A stretch of DNA of 64,000 bases from positions 1 through 64,000 of the forward strand of contig NZ_OLMF01000005.1 of the NCBI RefSeq assembly GCF_900290195.1, given 5' to 3'. Under the pieces are notes generated by a model that saw only the letters and a program-made list of their open reading frames with translations, had not been told where the DNA came from and did no database searches. Position numbers and translations under genes: made by a program. Shown piece by piece: positions 45,271 through 55,368 of this stretch. Source of the stretch: Anaerococcus marasmi. GTDB lineage: Bacteria > Bacillota > Clostridia > Tissierellales > Peptoniphilaceae. The first letter of the stretch is position 1, and each line of letters begins with the position of its first letter.

Positions 45271-46395
45271 TTATGCCAAATATTCATCAGCCTCTTTGAG
45301 TCCTTTGATTATTTCTAGGTTTTGTGGACAAATTCCTTCGCATTTGCCGCATTCAATACATGCTGTTGGACTTACGCCTTCTTCTAGATAATCTTTGTAT
45401 TCCTTTCTGGATTTATCAGCTTCATCATAGAGATAGGCTTTGTTCCATAGGCCGAAGACCTTTGGTATATTTATATCTACTGTGCATGGAAGACAGTATT
45501 CGCAAGCAGTGCAGCCTATACGCTCACGACTTTTGTATATGGCCCTTGCCTTTTCGTAGAAGTTCTCATCTTCTTTTGTTAGAGAATTGTAGTCGGTAGT
45601 GTTTGCCATCTCTAGGTTTTCTCTAACTTGATCTATATCATTCATTCCAGATAGGACAGTCATTACGTTATCAAGACTTAGAGGGAACTTCAAGGCTTCT
45701 TGGGCAGGGGATAGGTCGGTAAAGTCTTTAAGCATATCCCTTAGCTCTTCTGGAGGATTGGCGAGCCTTCCTCCCTTAACTGGCTCCATTATAACTACAG
45801 GGATTCCCATTTCCTTGGCAAGCTCATAGCCCTTTAGGCCTGCTTGGTAGTCTACATCGAGGTAGTTGAGTTGGATTTGACAGAAGTCCCAGTCATAGGC
45901 TTTGATGATTTCTTCAAAGGCAGGATATTCGTCATGGAAGGAGAAGCCAACATGTTTTACGATTCCTTTTTCTTTGATTTCTGTGAGGAAATTAAGGACT
46001 CCAAGCTCTACAACTTGTCTAAATCTTTTGATATCAAGAGAATGGAGGAGGTAGAAGTCTAGGTGGTCTGTCCTTAAATTATCTAATTGCTCGTTTAATA
46101 ATTTGTAGAAGTCGTCCCTTTCCTTGACAAGCCAGCATGGAAGCTTAGTTGTAAGCTTAATCTTGTCACGTAGTTTGTTTTCTTCCAGAAATTCTCCTAG
46201 AAATTTCTCGCTTTTTCCGTCATGATAAGGATAAGCGGTATCTATATATGTAAGTCCCTTATCAATTGCTTCTAGTATGTCCTTGGATGAAGCTTCCTTA
46301 TCAATCTTTCCGTTATCGTCATCAATTGTCTTAAATCTCATACAACCAAAACCGAGTCGTGAGATTTTTTCACCCTTTAAGTCGAAATATTTCAT
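45271..46395 (-). CDS. Aldo/keto reductase with C-terminal ferredoxin-type Fe-S domain
   Basis: This 374-residue protein has an AKR barrel (SRLGFGCMRF, YIDTAYPYHDGKSEKFLG with the catalytic Asp/Tyr region, and FYLLHSLD). It is followed by a Cys-rich tail: CTACEYCLPC near 295 and CIECGKCEGICP near 350, which can hold 4Fe-4S clusters. This 'predicted oxidoreductase of the aldo/keto reductase family' with Fe-S tail is common in anaerobic Firmicutes; substrates are mostly unknown. AAGGAG precedes the ATG. It is monocistronic. Confidence 0.9.
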   Translation of the reverse strand: MKYFDLKGEKISRLGFGCMRFKTIDDDNGKIDKEASSKDILEAIDKGLTYIDTAYPYHDGKSEKFLGEFLEENKLRDKIKLTTKLPCWLVKERDDFYKLLNEQLDNLRTDHLDFYLLHSLDIKRFRQVVELGVLNFLTEIKEKGIVKHVGFSFHDEYPAFEEIIKAYDWDFCQIQLNYLDVDYQAGLKGYELAKEMGIPVVIMEPVKGGRLANPPEELRDMLKDFTDLSPAQEALKFPLSLDNVMTVLSGMNDIDQVRENLEMANTTDYNSLTKEDENFYEKARAIYKSRERIGCTACEYCLPCTVDINIPKVFGLWNKAYLYDEADKSRKEYKDYLEEGVSPTACIECGKCEGICPQNLEIIKGLKEADEYLA

Positions 46396-46488
46396 AAAAA
46401 CTCCTTTTCTTAGTGCTCTTCTTTATTGTATCATAAAAGTTAAGTGAATTGAAAGATAAGGAAAAATATTTCCTAAAGAAGTCAAGTT

Positions 46489-46497
46489 TGATATAAT
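46489..46497 (+). promoter_or_regulatory. Extended -10 promoter of the ClC gene
   Basis: TGATATAAT at 46489-46497 is an extended -10, with GAGGAGGAAG as ribosome binding site close behind and ATG at 46518. Confidence 0.6.
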
Positions 46498-46517
46498 AAA
46501 AAGAGAGGAGGAAGTAA

Positions 46518-47807
46518 ATGAGAAAATCAAAATCTAGATATTCTTACAATACTAAGGGAGTTTCCAACATTGTTTCATTTATAATAACTGGAATTATAGT
46601 TGGCCTTGCTATAGGATTTTTTAAACAAGCTATTCATTTTGTTTCTCTTAAAATGATAGGTTTAATATCTTTAGTGCATGAAAAGCCCATATATGCCTTT
46701 GGTATTATTATTTTATTTATAATTATCGGAACATTTATTTATTTCTTGTCTAAAAGAGATCCAAATATCAATGGATCGGGAATACCAATTATATATGGAA
46801 TGCTCGATGATAAGTTTGTCGTAGATAGTCCAAGGACTCTGATTAGAAAATTTATAGCCAGTACCCTTGCTATAGGATCAGGACTAACCCTAGGTAGGGA
46901 AGGCCCATCCGTCCAAATCGGAGGTCTTATAGGAGATATAGTCCACAAGCTTAGCAAGTCAAAGGAAAATAAGAGATACTTTATTGGATCAGCTGCGGGG
47001 GCTGGAATCGCCGTAGCCTTTAACGCTCCAATTGCAGGAATGTTATTTACAGTAGAAGAGATATTTAAAAAAACTGACAGGAAAGTATTTTTATCAACAG
47101 CCATTACTATATTTACAGCAATAATAACAGCAGATATTGGCTTCGGAAACCGTCCAGCCCTACTAGACGTGCCTAATTTTGAAGTAATGCGCTTATCTAT
47201 GATTGGAATCTTGATAGTTCTTGGTATCTTTGTAGGCCTATCAGGAGTCTTCTTCAATTACTGCGTAATTGGCTCTAAGGCTGTCTATAAGAAGATAAAT
47301 ATTAATCCCTACATAAAATATCTAATTCCTTTTGTAGTAACAGCAATTATCTTGATGATAGATATAGACCTATTTGCATCAAGCGAAGAATTTATCTTTC
47401 TCGCTACTGAGGGTGAGACTAGCTTACTTAGACTAATATTATTTTATTTCGCTAAGATATTTCTCCTATGCCTAGCCTTTGGAGCAGGAGTTTCAGGGGG
47501 AAGCCTAGTTCCACTTCTAGTAATAGGTTCGCTTGTAGGTAACATTGTAGCTACAAGCCTAGTTATGGCAGGACTCCTTGACCCGTCATTCATATTTGTC
47601 TTTAGTATCCTAGGAATGTGTGGCCACTTCTCAGCAATAGTAAGAGCTCCAATCACAGCCATAATACTAGTCCTAGAAATGACCGGAGGAGCCTTCGAAT
47701 ATCTATTAGGAATATCAATAGTAAGCCTAATAGCTTACAGCATAGCAGAAATCTGCAGATCCAAACCATTTTATGAACACTTGTATGAGTTGATGGTAGA
47801 AAAATAG
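46518..47807 (+). CDS. ClC-family chloride channel / transporter
   Basis: This 429-residue membrane protein has the three anion-pathway signatures of ClC proteins: GSGIPIIYG, GREGPSVQIG (the gating glutamate is present) and GAGVSGGSLVPLL. The HNAPIAG-type helix appears as AFNAPIAGMLFTVEE. It ends without the C-terminal CBS or TrkA domains. It would move chloride (or fluoride-type anions) across the membrane, either as channel or H+ antiporter; sequence alone does not decide here. Confidence 0.92.
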   Translation: MRKSKSRYSYNTKGVSNIVSFIITGIIVGLAIGFFKQAIHFVSLKMIGLISLVHEKPIYAFGIIILFIIIGTFIYFLSKRDPNINGSGIPIIYGMLDDKFVVDSPRTLIRKFIASTLAIGSGLTLGREGPSVQIGGLIGDIVHKLSKSKENKRYFIGSAAGAGIAVAFNAPIAGMLFTVEEIFKKTDRKVFLSTAITIFTAIITADIGFGNRPALLDVPNFEVMRLSMIGILIVLGIFVGLSGVFFNYCVIGSKAVYKKININPYIKYLIPFVVTAIILMIDIDLFASSEEFIFLATEGETSLLRLILFYFAKIFLLCLAFGAGVSGGSLVPLLVIGSLVGNIVATSLVMAGLLDPSFIFVFSILGMCGHFSAIVRAPITAIILVLEMTGGAFEYLLGISIVSLIAYSIAEICRSKPFYEHLYELMVEK

Positions 47808-47843
47808 AATTATAAGCAAGAATAGACACTCCCTTATCATTTG

Positions 47844-48420
47844 CTGACCCCAAAAGTTGGACTTAAAAATCAACTAATGGAGGTCAGTTTTTCAATATCA
47901 AAATACAATACAGAATTTAAGTTTAAAATAGTAAAAGAATATATCGAAAGTAAGAGAAGCTACAATGAATTAGAGAAAAATACAGTATCCGAGATAAGAA
48001 AACTATTATAGTGTGAGTTAATGCTTACGGATCTCAAGGTTATAATGGACTAAAAGTGCCAAAAAGAAATAACAGTTACTCTTTAGACTTTAATTTAAAA
48101 GTAGTAAAATTTTACTTAACCATAGAAATGTCCTATGAAATCCTTACTAATAAAATGAACATCAATAATCTAAGTATAATATTTGGATGGGTGAAAAAAT
48201 ACAGAGAAGGAGTAATAGAGAGACTAAGCATAAGATGAGAAGGAGGCCTTCAAATATGGAAAAGACGGTAAGAAGAAAACTGTTAAAGAATCTAAAATCA
48301 AAGAAAATTAGGTGAACTAGAAAAACTGGGAGAAGAAAATCACCACCTTCAAATGTAAGTGGAAATTCTAAAAAAGATTCAATTCTCTCAAATGACAGTA
48401 TTTGAAATGAAATATCAATT
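47844..48420 (+). mobile_element. IS3-family (IS150-like) remnant with broken orfA
   Basis: TGACCCCAAAAGTTGGAC at 47844 is the typical left terminal repeat of IS150-type elements. After GGAGG the orfA frame follows as SKYNTEFKFKIVKEYIESKR, with its ATG changed to ATA. A frameshift or deletion near 47980-48010 is followed by VNAYGSQGYNGLKVPKRNNS, SLDFNLKVVKFYLT, SIIFGWVKKYREGVIE, then stops and HHLQM..EILKKIQ. The orfB integrase and the right end are missing. Confidence 0.82.
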
Positions 48421-48446
48421 AATCATAACTTAATTTAGAAAAAAAC

Positions 48447-48511
48447 TTGAATTTATATTGAATATGTGATATTATATAAAAGCAAACGAAAGGAAACGAA
48501 AGATAACGAAA
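48447..48511 (+). promoter_or_regulatory. Promoter with triple 10-bp direct-repeat operator
   Basis: TTGAAT (48447-48452), 17 bp, TATTAT (48470-48475) is a good promoter. AACGAAA follows three times at an exact 10-bp spacing (48485-48491, 48495-48501, 48505-48511), the last touching the ATG of the DeoR gene. One repeat per helical turn on one DNA face is a pattern expected of a repressor site; autoregulation by the DeoR protein is inferred. Confidence 0.7.
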
Positions 48512-49221
48512 TGTTTCAAGAAGAAAGACTAAGATTTATCCTAGAAACTCTTGACGAGAAAGAAAGGGTAAGTGTAGGAGAATTATCACAGAAATTAGAC
48601 GTTTCAGAAGTAACCATAAGAAAGGATCTAAGGGAGCTAGAAGAAAAGAAAGCAATCAAAAGAACCCATGGTGGAGCCATAGGAACAAAAAAGAATGTCG
48701 AAGAAATCTCAACAGATAGCAAGAAACTTATGAAAACAATAGAAAAAGAAAATATTGCTAGGATTGCTAGTGGACTTATAGATGATTCGATGACTATATT
48801 TTTAGATGCTGGTACAACCACATCTAAATTGGTTAAATATTTAAAGAAATTCAAGGATTTAACAATTATAAGTTATGACCTTGAGATTGCCCTAGCTTTG
48901 TCAAAATATCCCAAAATAGAAACCTACATATTGGGAGGCTATATCGAGAATATGACTAGAACAGCCTTATCACTAGATGGTTATGAGAATTTATCGAGGT
49001 TTCATGCTGATATTTGTTTCATGGGTACTGATGCCTATGATGATAATTTTGTCTATTCTACATCTGAAAACAAGGGCAGGATAAAGTCAAAAATGATAGA
49101 AAATTCGACTGTTTCCGTTTTGATGACCGATACAAGTAAGTATCCTGCAAAAGGATTATATTCTTTTGGCAAAATAGAGGATTTTGATTATTTTTTTACT
49201 GAAGAAACAAAGAAACTTTAG
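48511..49221 (+). CDS. DeoR-family transcriptional repressor of the sugar-acid operon
   Basis: This 236-residue regulator starts MFQEERLRFILETLDEKERV, the usual DeoR opening, with HTH VSVGELSQKLDVSEVTIRKD and RTHGGA. The C-terminal sensor domain has DAGTTTSKLVKYL and the FMGTDAYD segment, which bind phosphorylated sugars in the family. Longer starts upstream (GTG 48466) would begin inside the -10 element. The ribosome binding site is weak, masked by the operator repeats. It is followed after 31 bp by the kinase gene. Confidence 0.88.
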   Translation: MFQEERLRFILETLDEKERVSVGELSQKLDVSEVTIRKDLRELEEKKAIKRTHGGAIGTKKNVEEISTDSKKLMKTIEKENIARIASGLIDDSMTIFLDAGTTTSKLVKYLKKFKDLTIISYDLEIALALSKYPKIETYILGGYIENMTRTALSLDGYENLSRFHADICFMGTDAYDDNFVYSTSENKGRIKSKMIENSTVSVLMTDTSKYPAKGLYSFGKIEDFDYFFTEETKKL

Positions 49222-49252
49222 TGCCTTTTCGAAAAAATACATAGGAGGAAAT

Positions 49253-50530
49253 ATGGGCAAGGTAGTTATTATTGCTGATGACCTAACGGGGGCAAATGCA
49301 AATTGTGCTCTTATGAAGGGGATTGGCCTGAGAAGTGCAAGTATTACTGGAAATATCCACGAGAAAGATGTAACAGATATTGATGTCCTAGCCTTTACCA
49401 CAGACTCGAGAGCTATGAGCTCAGATCAGTCCTATAAAAGGGTAAAGAAAAAGGCAAATCAATACAAGGATGATGATGTTATCTTATTTTCAAAAAGAAT
49501 TGACTCTACCTTAAGAGGAAACTTAGGTTCTGAACTAAAAGGTTTTCAAGATGGATTGGGTGGAAGGCTAGCTATATGTGTTCCTTCTTTTCCTGATTCT
49601 AATAGGATTGTTGTAAACGATTTTATGTATGTACTTGGCAAGCCTTTGATGAATACAGATGCAGGAAAAGATTCTAAAATCTCAGCTGTATCAAATTTAG
49701 TTACAGAAAATTTCAAAAAAGATTATCAAGGCGAAATCTGCCATATTTCCATAGAGGAAATAGAAAAAGGAAAGGATCATATTAGAGACAAAATCATAGC
49801 CAATAAGGATGTTGATTTAATAATTTTAGATGCCATAACCAATGATCAAATAGAAATGATTGCAGAGGCATCTATAGATACTGGTCTTAAATTTATAAGC
49901 GTAGACCCTGGTCCATTTACTAAGGAAGTGACCAAGCTTTTATATAACAAGAGCGAAATTAGCACAAAGGCTATAGTCGTAATTGGCTCTGTTACAAAGG
50001 TTACTATGAACCAGATGAAAGAACTTGAAGATAATTTTGAAAATTATAGACTCCAAGTTGATCCTAGTAAGTTAATTAATATAGACTTAGCAATAGATGA
50101 AATAAATAGGGCTATCAACCTAGCTAAAGAAAAACTTAATGACTACAAATTGGTGATAGTAACAACTACACCAACAAGTATAGAAGGTAGGTTAAACTTA
50201 AAGGAGATATCAGAAAGTAAGGGGATAAGCATCGATGATTTATCCTTGATGATTTCCAGAGGGTTAGCAAAAATTGCCAGCGAAATAGTAAAGAAAGATA
50301 GGTCAATATCAGGAATCTTCTCTTCTGGAGGAGATGTAACGATAGCTGTTACTGAAGAACTAGGTGGCCAAGGAATAGAAATAAGGGAAGAAATCGAGCC
50401 CCTAGTAGCTTATGGAAGAGTAATTGGAGGTGAAGTCGACGGTTTAAAGATAGTAAGTAAGGGCGGCATGGTAGGCAGTGAAAAAGTAATGATAAAGTGT
50501 GTAGACAGATTATTAAATAAAGGAGAATAA
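49253..50530 (+). CDS. Four-carbon acid sugar kinase (DUF1537 family; D-threonate/D-erythronate kinase type)
   Basis: This 425-residue kinase has the family's N-terminal [19 protein letters not shown] (substrate domain), [17 protein letters not shown] and the C-terminal nucleotide-binding [13 protein letters not shown] and SKGGMVGSE. Known members phosphorylate D-threonate, D-erythronate or related acids at the 4-hydroxyl. ATG 49253 has ATAGGAGGAA upstream; longer frames to 49184 overlap the repressor gene and are not used. It sits one base before the PdxA-type dehydrogenase, the expected next enzyme. Confidence 0.9.
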   Translation: MGKVVIIADDLTGANANCALMKGIGLRSASITGNIHEKDVTDIDVLAFTTDSRAMSSDQSYKRVKKKANQYKDDDVILFSKRIDSTLRGNLGSELKGFQDGLGGRLAICVPSFPDSNRIVVNDFMYVLGKPLMNTDAGKDSKISAVSNLVTENFKKDYQGEICHISIEEIEKGKDHIRDKIIANKDVDLIILDAITNDQIEMIAEASIDTGLKFISVDPGPFTKEVTKLLYNKSEISTKAIVVIGSVTKVTMNQMKELEDNFENYRLQVDPSKLINIDLAIDEINRAINLAKEKLNDYKLVIVTTTPTSIEGRLNLKEISESKGISIDDLSLMISRGLAKIASEIVKKDRSISGIFSSGGDVTIAVTEELGGQGIEIREEIEPLVAYGRVIGGEVDGLKIVSKGGMVGSEKVMIKCVDRLLNKGE

Positions 50531-50531
50531 T

Positions 50532-51530
50532 ATGGAAAGAAGTAGAATCGCAGTAACATTAGGTGACCCAGCAGGTATAGGTCCAGAAATCGTAGCAAAA
50601 ACATTTGCTGTAAAAGAACTCTATGACGAAGCAGACATTGTCCTAGTAGGAGATAAAAATGTCCTAGAAAGAGCTTTGGAAGTAACAGGCTTAGATTTAA
50701 AAATAAACGTAATTGAAAATGTTAATGACGGCAAATATGAGTATGGAACAATTGACCTAATTGATTTAAAAAATATGTCTAAAGACTATAAATTTGGCGA
50801 AGTAAGTGCTGAATGTGGTAAGGCTGCCTATGAATATATCTTTAAGGCAGGGGAACTTGCTATGAATGGTGAAGTAGAATCAGTTGCTACAAGCCCAATT
50901 AACAAGGAATCTCTAAGAGCAGCAGAAGTCCCTTATATAGGGCATACGGAAATGTTTGAGGATATTTCAGGAGTCCATGATCCACTAACAATGTTTGAAG
51001 TTGAAGGTTTAAGAGTATTCTTCTTATCAAGACACTTATCTTTAAAAGATGCCATCGATCAAGTTAAATACGATAGGGTTTTAGATTACATTGAAAGAAG
51101 TACAGAAGCTATGCATAGGCTTGGAGTAGACGGAACCTTAGCTGTAGCAGGATTAAACCCACACTCTGGTGAACATGGCCTATTTGGTTATGAAGAAGTA
51201 GAAGAAATAGAACCAGCAATCAAGGAAGCTCAAAACAAAGGCATAGATGTGGTTGGCCCTATAGGCGCAGACTCAGTATTTGCACAAGGTCTCCAAGGAA
51301 AATACGCAGCAGTCCTATCCTTATATCACGATCAAGGACATATAGCAACAAAGACTTATAATTTCATGAAGACAATCTCGCTTACAAACTCAATGCCATT
51401 CTTAAGAACATCAGTAGACCATGGAACTGCTTTTGATGTGGCAGGTAAAAATATAGCTTCTGAAGTAAGTATGGTTGAAGCAGTAAGACTTGCAGCTAAA
51501 TACGGTCCATACTTCAAAAAAGAAAAATAA
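50532..51530 (+). CDS. PdxA2-type 4-phospho-sugar-acid dehydrogenase
   Basis: This 332-residue protein of the 4-hydroxythreonine-4-phosphate dehydrogenase family has [29 protein letters not shown] (metal His), [10 protein letters not shown] and [11 protein letters not shown] (metal His). In catabolic operons with a DUF1537 kinase, this paralogue oxidatively decarboxylates D-threonate or D-erythronate 4-phosphate to dihydroxyacetone phosphate with NAD. Pyridoxine synthesis is less likely because no other pdx gene is near and kinase and permease flank it. Confidence 0.9.
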   Translation: MERSRIAVTLGDPAGIGPEIVAKTFAVKELYDEADIVLVGDKNVLERALEVTGLDLKINVIENVNDGKYEYGTIDLIDLKNMSKDYKFGEVSAECGKAAYEYIFKAGELAMNGEVESVATSPINKESLRAAEVPYIGHTEMFEDISGVHDPLTMFEVEGLRVFFLSRHLSLKDAIDQVKYDRVLDYIERSTEAMHRLGVDGTLAVAGLNPHSGEHGLFGYEEVEEIEPAIKEAQNKGIDVVGPIGADSVFAQGLQGKYAAVLSLYHDQGHIATKTYNFMKTISLTNSMPFLRTSVDHGTAFDVAGKNIASEVSMVEAVRLAAKYGPYFKKEK

Positions 51531-51540
51531 AGGATGACTT

Positions 51541-52920
51541 ATGAACGATACTAGGATTTTATTTGCCTTACTGATAGGCCTAATTCTGCTTATTGGAATG
51601 ATAGTCAAGACAAAAATTCATACTTTTCTTGCCTTAATCATAACCGCAGTATTTATAGGCGTATCAGGCGGTATGTCTTATGATGATGTAATAGCAAGCG
51701 TTACGGGAGGTTTTGGAGGAACCTTAGGTTCCATAGGTATAATAATTGGATTTGGAGTAATGATGGGCCAATTGTTTGAAATATCAAATGCTGCTAAAAG
51801 AATGGCTCTTACCTTTATAAAAATATTTGGTAAAGGCAGGGAAGAATTGGCTATGGCTATCACAGGTTTTTTGGTATCCATACCAATTTATTGTGATTCA
51901 GGATTTGTAATCCTATTTCCAGTAGCCAAAGCCTTGTCTAAATCTACTAGAAAATCTATAATAACCCTAGGCCTTGCCCTAGCCTCAGGTCTTGTAATCA
52001 CCCACACAATGGTGCCACCAACACCAGGTCCAGTTGGTGCAGCTGGAATATTTGGGGCGAATGTTGGTGCTGTAATACTTTGGGGTATTGTTATAGCTAT
52101 ACCAATGGTAATAGCAACCTTGCTCTATGCAAATTGGTACGGAAAGAAAGTCTACCAGATTCCGGATGATGACGGTGAATGGATAAGACCAACAAATATT
52201 TCTGAGCAAAAGATAGTTGATTATTCATTTGAAAATGAAGAAGAAATGCCATCGACCTTTACAGCGTTCTTGCCAATTCTAGCGCCAATTGTTTTGATTT
52301 TGATAAACACAATAATTTCAACCTTAATTAAGGTTGGGGCAGCAGAAACAAGTCCAGTACTTGAAGCTTTAATGTTTGCAGGAACACCAATTGTTGCAGT
52401 CGGTTTTGGTTTATTAGTAGCAATATTTACCCTAACAAAGGGTATGGATAGGAATAGTGTAATAACTGAAATGGAAGTTGGTATCCAATCTGCTGGCATT
52501 ATCATACTTGTAACAGGAGGTGGCGGAGCCCTAGGAAGGGTTCTAACAGATTCGGGTGTAGGTAATGATATTGCAAATTATATATCAACAATGAACATCA
52601 ATCCACTCTTGCTTCCATTTATCATTGCGACAATGATAAGGTTTATCCAAGGATCTGGAACAGTTGCTATGCTAACAGCAGCATCAATATCAGCTCCAAT
52701 AGTAATACCATTAGGGATAAATCCTGTGTTTGCAACGCTTTCTGCTTGCGTTGGCTCAGTATTCTTCTCATATTTCAACGACTCATTCTTTTGGGTTGTA
52801 AATAGGTCTTTAGGTCTAACAGAAGCTAAGGAACAAATAGGTGGTTACTCTGTAGTATCAACCATAGCTTGGGCAGTAGGATTTATATCCATAGTAATAC
52901 TAAACCTAATATTTGGTTAA
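51541..52920 (+). CDS. GntP-family permease (sugar acid importer)
   Basis: This 459-residue GntP/Gnt permease has about 12 hydrophobic spans, with GFGGTLGSIGIIIGFGVMMG, IPIYCDSGFVILFP and ALASGLVITHTMVPPTPGP, all characteristic. GntP proteins bring gluconate-like acids in with protons. As last gene of the operon it should import the four-carbon acid used by the kinase. AGGATGAC lies before the ATG. Confidence 0.92.
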   Translation: MNDTRILFALLIGLILLIGMIVKTKIHTFLALIITAVFIGVSGGMSYDDVIASVTGGFGGTLGSIGIIIGFGVMMGQLFEISNAAKRMALTFIKIFGKGREELAMAITGFLVSIPIYCDSGFVILFPVAKALSKSTRKSIITLGLALASGLVITHTMVPPTPGPVGAAGIFGANVGAVILWGIVIAIPMVIATLLYANWYGKKVYQIPDDDGEWIRPTNISEQKIVDYSFENEEEMPSTFTAFLPILAPIVLILINTIISTLIKVGAAETSPVLEALMFAGTPIVAVGFGLLVAIFTLTKGMDRNSVITEMEVGIQSAGIIILVTGGGGALGRVLTDSGVGNDIANYISTMNINPLLLPFIIATMIRFIQGSGTVAMLTAASISAPIVIPLGINPVFATLSACVGSVFFSYFNDSFFWVVNRSLGLTEAKEQIGGYSVVSTIAWAVGFISIVILNLIFG

Positions 52921-52923
52921 TAA

Positions 52924-52970
52924 GATGATGGTGCAGAATGGGTAACTCTATTCTGCCCATCATTTTTTCT
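52924..52970 (+). terminator. Terminator of the sugar-acid operon
   Basis: GATGATGG...CAGAAT (52924-52939) pairs with ATTCTG...CCCATCAT (52949-52962), a long stem with one small bulge, followed by a run of six T residues. Confidence 0.88.
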
Positions 52971-53084
52971 TGTATATCTATGTCAAGTTATTAATTATAT
53001 AGGGGTTTTTAAGATGAGAATAAATTTTCCGTGTTTTCTTAAATTTGTGCTCAAGAAATAAAACTAGCTATATTGATATTTTTC

Positions 53085-53507
53085 TAAGCAGCTTTGGATA
53101 TTATGATTTGTAAGTTCTTATTTTCTATTTTAGATGCAGCTTATTTTAGTTTAAGTCCATTGATAGAAGGCGTATTTCGCTTATTTCATTTGCTTTTCCT
53201 GTATGGTGAAATCTATTGTGTATAACCCTGATTTTATTTTAGAAAATGATCCTTCAGCTTGGATTGATCTATTTATTCTTTCTTCTATCCTTTGCTCTGA
53301 TCTTATATTTTCTAATGATTCTTTCCTATATTTTTAGAATTTTTTGATATTTAGATTCCTTTAGTTATTTGTCCAAGCATCTTATGAATTCTTTTACTTT
53401 TTGCGATATGTATTTGTAACGGTTTTAATAAATACATCATATTAGAAAAAGACTGAGATGTTTAGTTTCTACGTCTTTTCCAATTTTGGGACTTTTGTAC
53501 CAGTCCC
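53085..53507 (-). pseudogene. IS1182-type transposase C-terminal remnant
   Basis: Minus-strand translation in changing frames gives NRYKYISQKVKEFIRCLDK, RIEERINRSIQAEGSFSKIK, RFHHTGKANEISEIRLLSMD and NKLHLK, which matches the end of IS1182-family DDE transposases. Several frameshifts and stops are present and the N-terminal two thirds are missing. GGGACTTTTGTACCAGTCCC (53488-53507) is an inverted repeat near the end of the remnant. The rest of the 52971-53510 gap holds no gene. Confidence 0.7.
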
Positions 53508-53510
53508 TTT

Positions 53511-53900
53511 CTATAAAATAAACTCAGAAATAGTTTTAGATATTTCTATGATATCTACTCCTTTTTTAAAGTCGAATGATAGTTTGTTTCCGTCGTTAAA
53601 GGCTATTATTAGCTCGCTGTCTATATCGAGTATGCCTGCAGTTTCTATTCCGAAGTATTGGATTTTGGAGTAGGGATAGGAGATGTAGGCTATCTTTTTG
53701 CCGGTGATTCCTTGGACATTTAAAACGAATATTCTTTTCGTTGTAAAGACTACTTGGTCTCTTATTGTTTCAAAGGCCTGGATGATTTCTTCGTCTTTTA
53801 GGAGAAAGTTCATCACTTCTTTTCTTACTTTTTCTATATTTATTTCTTTGAGATTAAAGGTGTTAGAGTCACCTATGATTCCACTTCCGATTGTTGACAT
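53511..53900 (-). CDS. PH-domain-containing small protein
   Basis: This 129-residue protein has the bacterial PH fold (bPH_1 type): LKDEEIIQAFETIRDQVVFT, TKRIFVLNVQGITGKK, the ISYPYSKIQYFGIET strand and ELIIAFNDGNKLSFDFKKG. It has no membrane span or signal. Such proteins are widespread in Firmicutes and of unknown function. GGAGG precedes the ATG. It is a single gene. Confidence 0.82.
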   Translation of the reverse strand: MSTIGSGIIGDSNTFNLKEINIEKVRKEVMNFLLKDEEIIQAFETIRDQVVFTTKRIFVLNVQGITGKKIAYISYPYSKIQYFGIETAGILDIDSELIIAFNDGNKLSFDFKKGVDIIEISKTISEFIL

Positions 53901-54030
53901 ATGTCCTCCTTGTACTTTGTTTATTTTATGATATCACTTTTTATTAAATTTTTAAATTAGTATTTATTTTAGTAGATTTTTTTAAAGCTTATCATATATT
54001 GATAGAAGTTAGAAATTTTTGAGGTGGTAT

Positions 54031-55368
54031 ATGGATCATTATTTAACAAAGGATACTCCATCAAAGGCCATTAGTAGGTTTGCCCTGCCTATGGTGGTAG
54101 GTTCTTTATTTCAACAAATTTATAGCTTGGTTGATTCGGCTGTGGTTGGTAAATACGTGGGGGAGGCTGGTCTTGCTTCTGTTGGGGCAAGTTTCGCCCT
54201 TACTACGATTTTTATTTGCATTGGAGTCGGAGGTGGAGCTGGAGCTTCGGTTTTAATTGCAAGGTACTTTGGCTCACGTAATTACAAGAGGATGAAGACT
54301 GCGATTTTCACTTCTATGATAGGATTTTTAGCTCTTTCTCTTGCTCTTTCCGCTTTTGGTTTGATTTTTTCTAAGAAACTTATGGCTTTTCTTCAAACAC
54401 CTAGTGAGATTTTGGATATGGCAGTCTTATATCTTAATATTTATTTTTATGGCCTGCCATTTTTGTTTATGTATAATATCATATCGGCTCTTTACCAGGC
54501 CCTTGGAGAATCAAAGATTCCCCTATATTTTTTGATTTTCTCTTCGGTTTTGAATGTGATACTAGATGTATATTTTGTAAGAGATTTGGGAATGGGTCTT
54601 GCTGGAGCTGCCTACGCTACCCTTCTTGCCCAGGGACTTTCTGCTATCTTTTCATTTTTTGTTTTTATTAAAAGAATTAGAAAAATCGAAACAGGAAAAA
54701 CTAAGATTTTTGATAAGAAAGAATTAGGGCTTATTTCAAGGCTTGCTATTCCATCTATTGTCCAACAATCTACCATTACCATCGGTCAGCTTCTGGTTCA
54801 GTCTGTTGTAAATTCATTTGGAGTAGAAATCTTGGCTGGTTTTTCTGCGGCCATTAGAGTGGAAAGCCTTATAATTGTACCGATAACTAGTCTTGGCAAT
54901 GCTGTATCTTCCTATACTTCACAAAATGTAGGGGCAGAGAAACTTAATAGATTAGCTAAAGGCCTTAGGGCATCACTAATGATGGTCGGCATATATTCCT
55001 TCTTGATTTTACTTGTTTTAAAAATCAAGTCAGTTGATATTATAGCCTTTTTCATGAATGAAAATTCATCAGAGTCTGCTATTAAAACTGGTCAGACTTA
55101 TCTCGATTTTATTGGGTTTTTCTTCGTCCTTGTAGGATCAAAACACTGTGTGGATGGGGTTTTGAGAGGGCTAGGAGATGTGAGAGTTTTTACCCTTGCT
55201 AATATTATCAATTTATTTATAAGGGTTAGCCTTTCTATGACTCTTGCCCACAAGATAGGTGTCGAGATGGTTTGGTATGCAGTTCCTTTAGGTTGGTTAG
55301 TTAATCTCATAATTTCATCCATCTATTACCAAATAATTAAAAAAGATAACTTTAGCTTAAAATTTTAA
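54031..55368 (+). CDS. MATE-family efflux transporter
   Basis: This 445-residue protein has about 12 spans in two homologous halves. MATE signatures are AISRFALPMVVGSLFQQIYS, VDSAVVGKYVGEAGLASVGA and, in the second half, IPSIVQQSTITIGQL. MATE pumps export drugs or metabolites by Na+ or H+ exchange. The open frame reaches TTG 54019, but ATG 54031 has GAGGTGG five bases upstream and is used. It is divergent from the PH-domain gene. Confidence 0.93.
   Translation: MDHYLTKDTPSKAISRFALPMVVGSLFQQIYSLVDSAVVGKYVGEAGLASVGASFALTTIFICIGVGGGAGASVLIARYFGSRNYKRMKTAIFTSMIGFLALSLALSAFGLIFSKKLMAFLQTPSEILDMAVLYLNIYFYGLPFLFMYNIISALYQALGESKIPLYFLIFSSVLNVILDVYFVRDLGMGLAGAAYATLLAQGLSAIFSFFVFIKRIRKIETGKTKIFDKKELGLISRLAIPSIVQQSTITIGQLLVQSVVNSFGVEILAGFSAAIRVESLIIVPITSLGNAVSSYTSQNVGAEKLNRLAKGLRASLMMVGIYSFLILLVLKIKSVDIIAFFMNENSSESAIKTGQTYLDFIGFFFVLVGSKHCVDGVLRGLGDVRVFTLANIINLFIRVSLSMTLAHKIGVEMVWYAVPLGWLVNLIISSIYYQIIKKDNFSLKF

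Noticed and set aside
48056-48238. A 60-residue ORF as a small independent gene
   Set aside because: It is an internal piece of the broken IS3 orfA.
50532-51530. Vitamin B6 biosynthesis PdxA
   Set aside because: Neighbours are a DUF1537 kinase and a GntP permease, and no other pdx gene is seen; the catabolic paralogue fits better.
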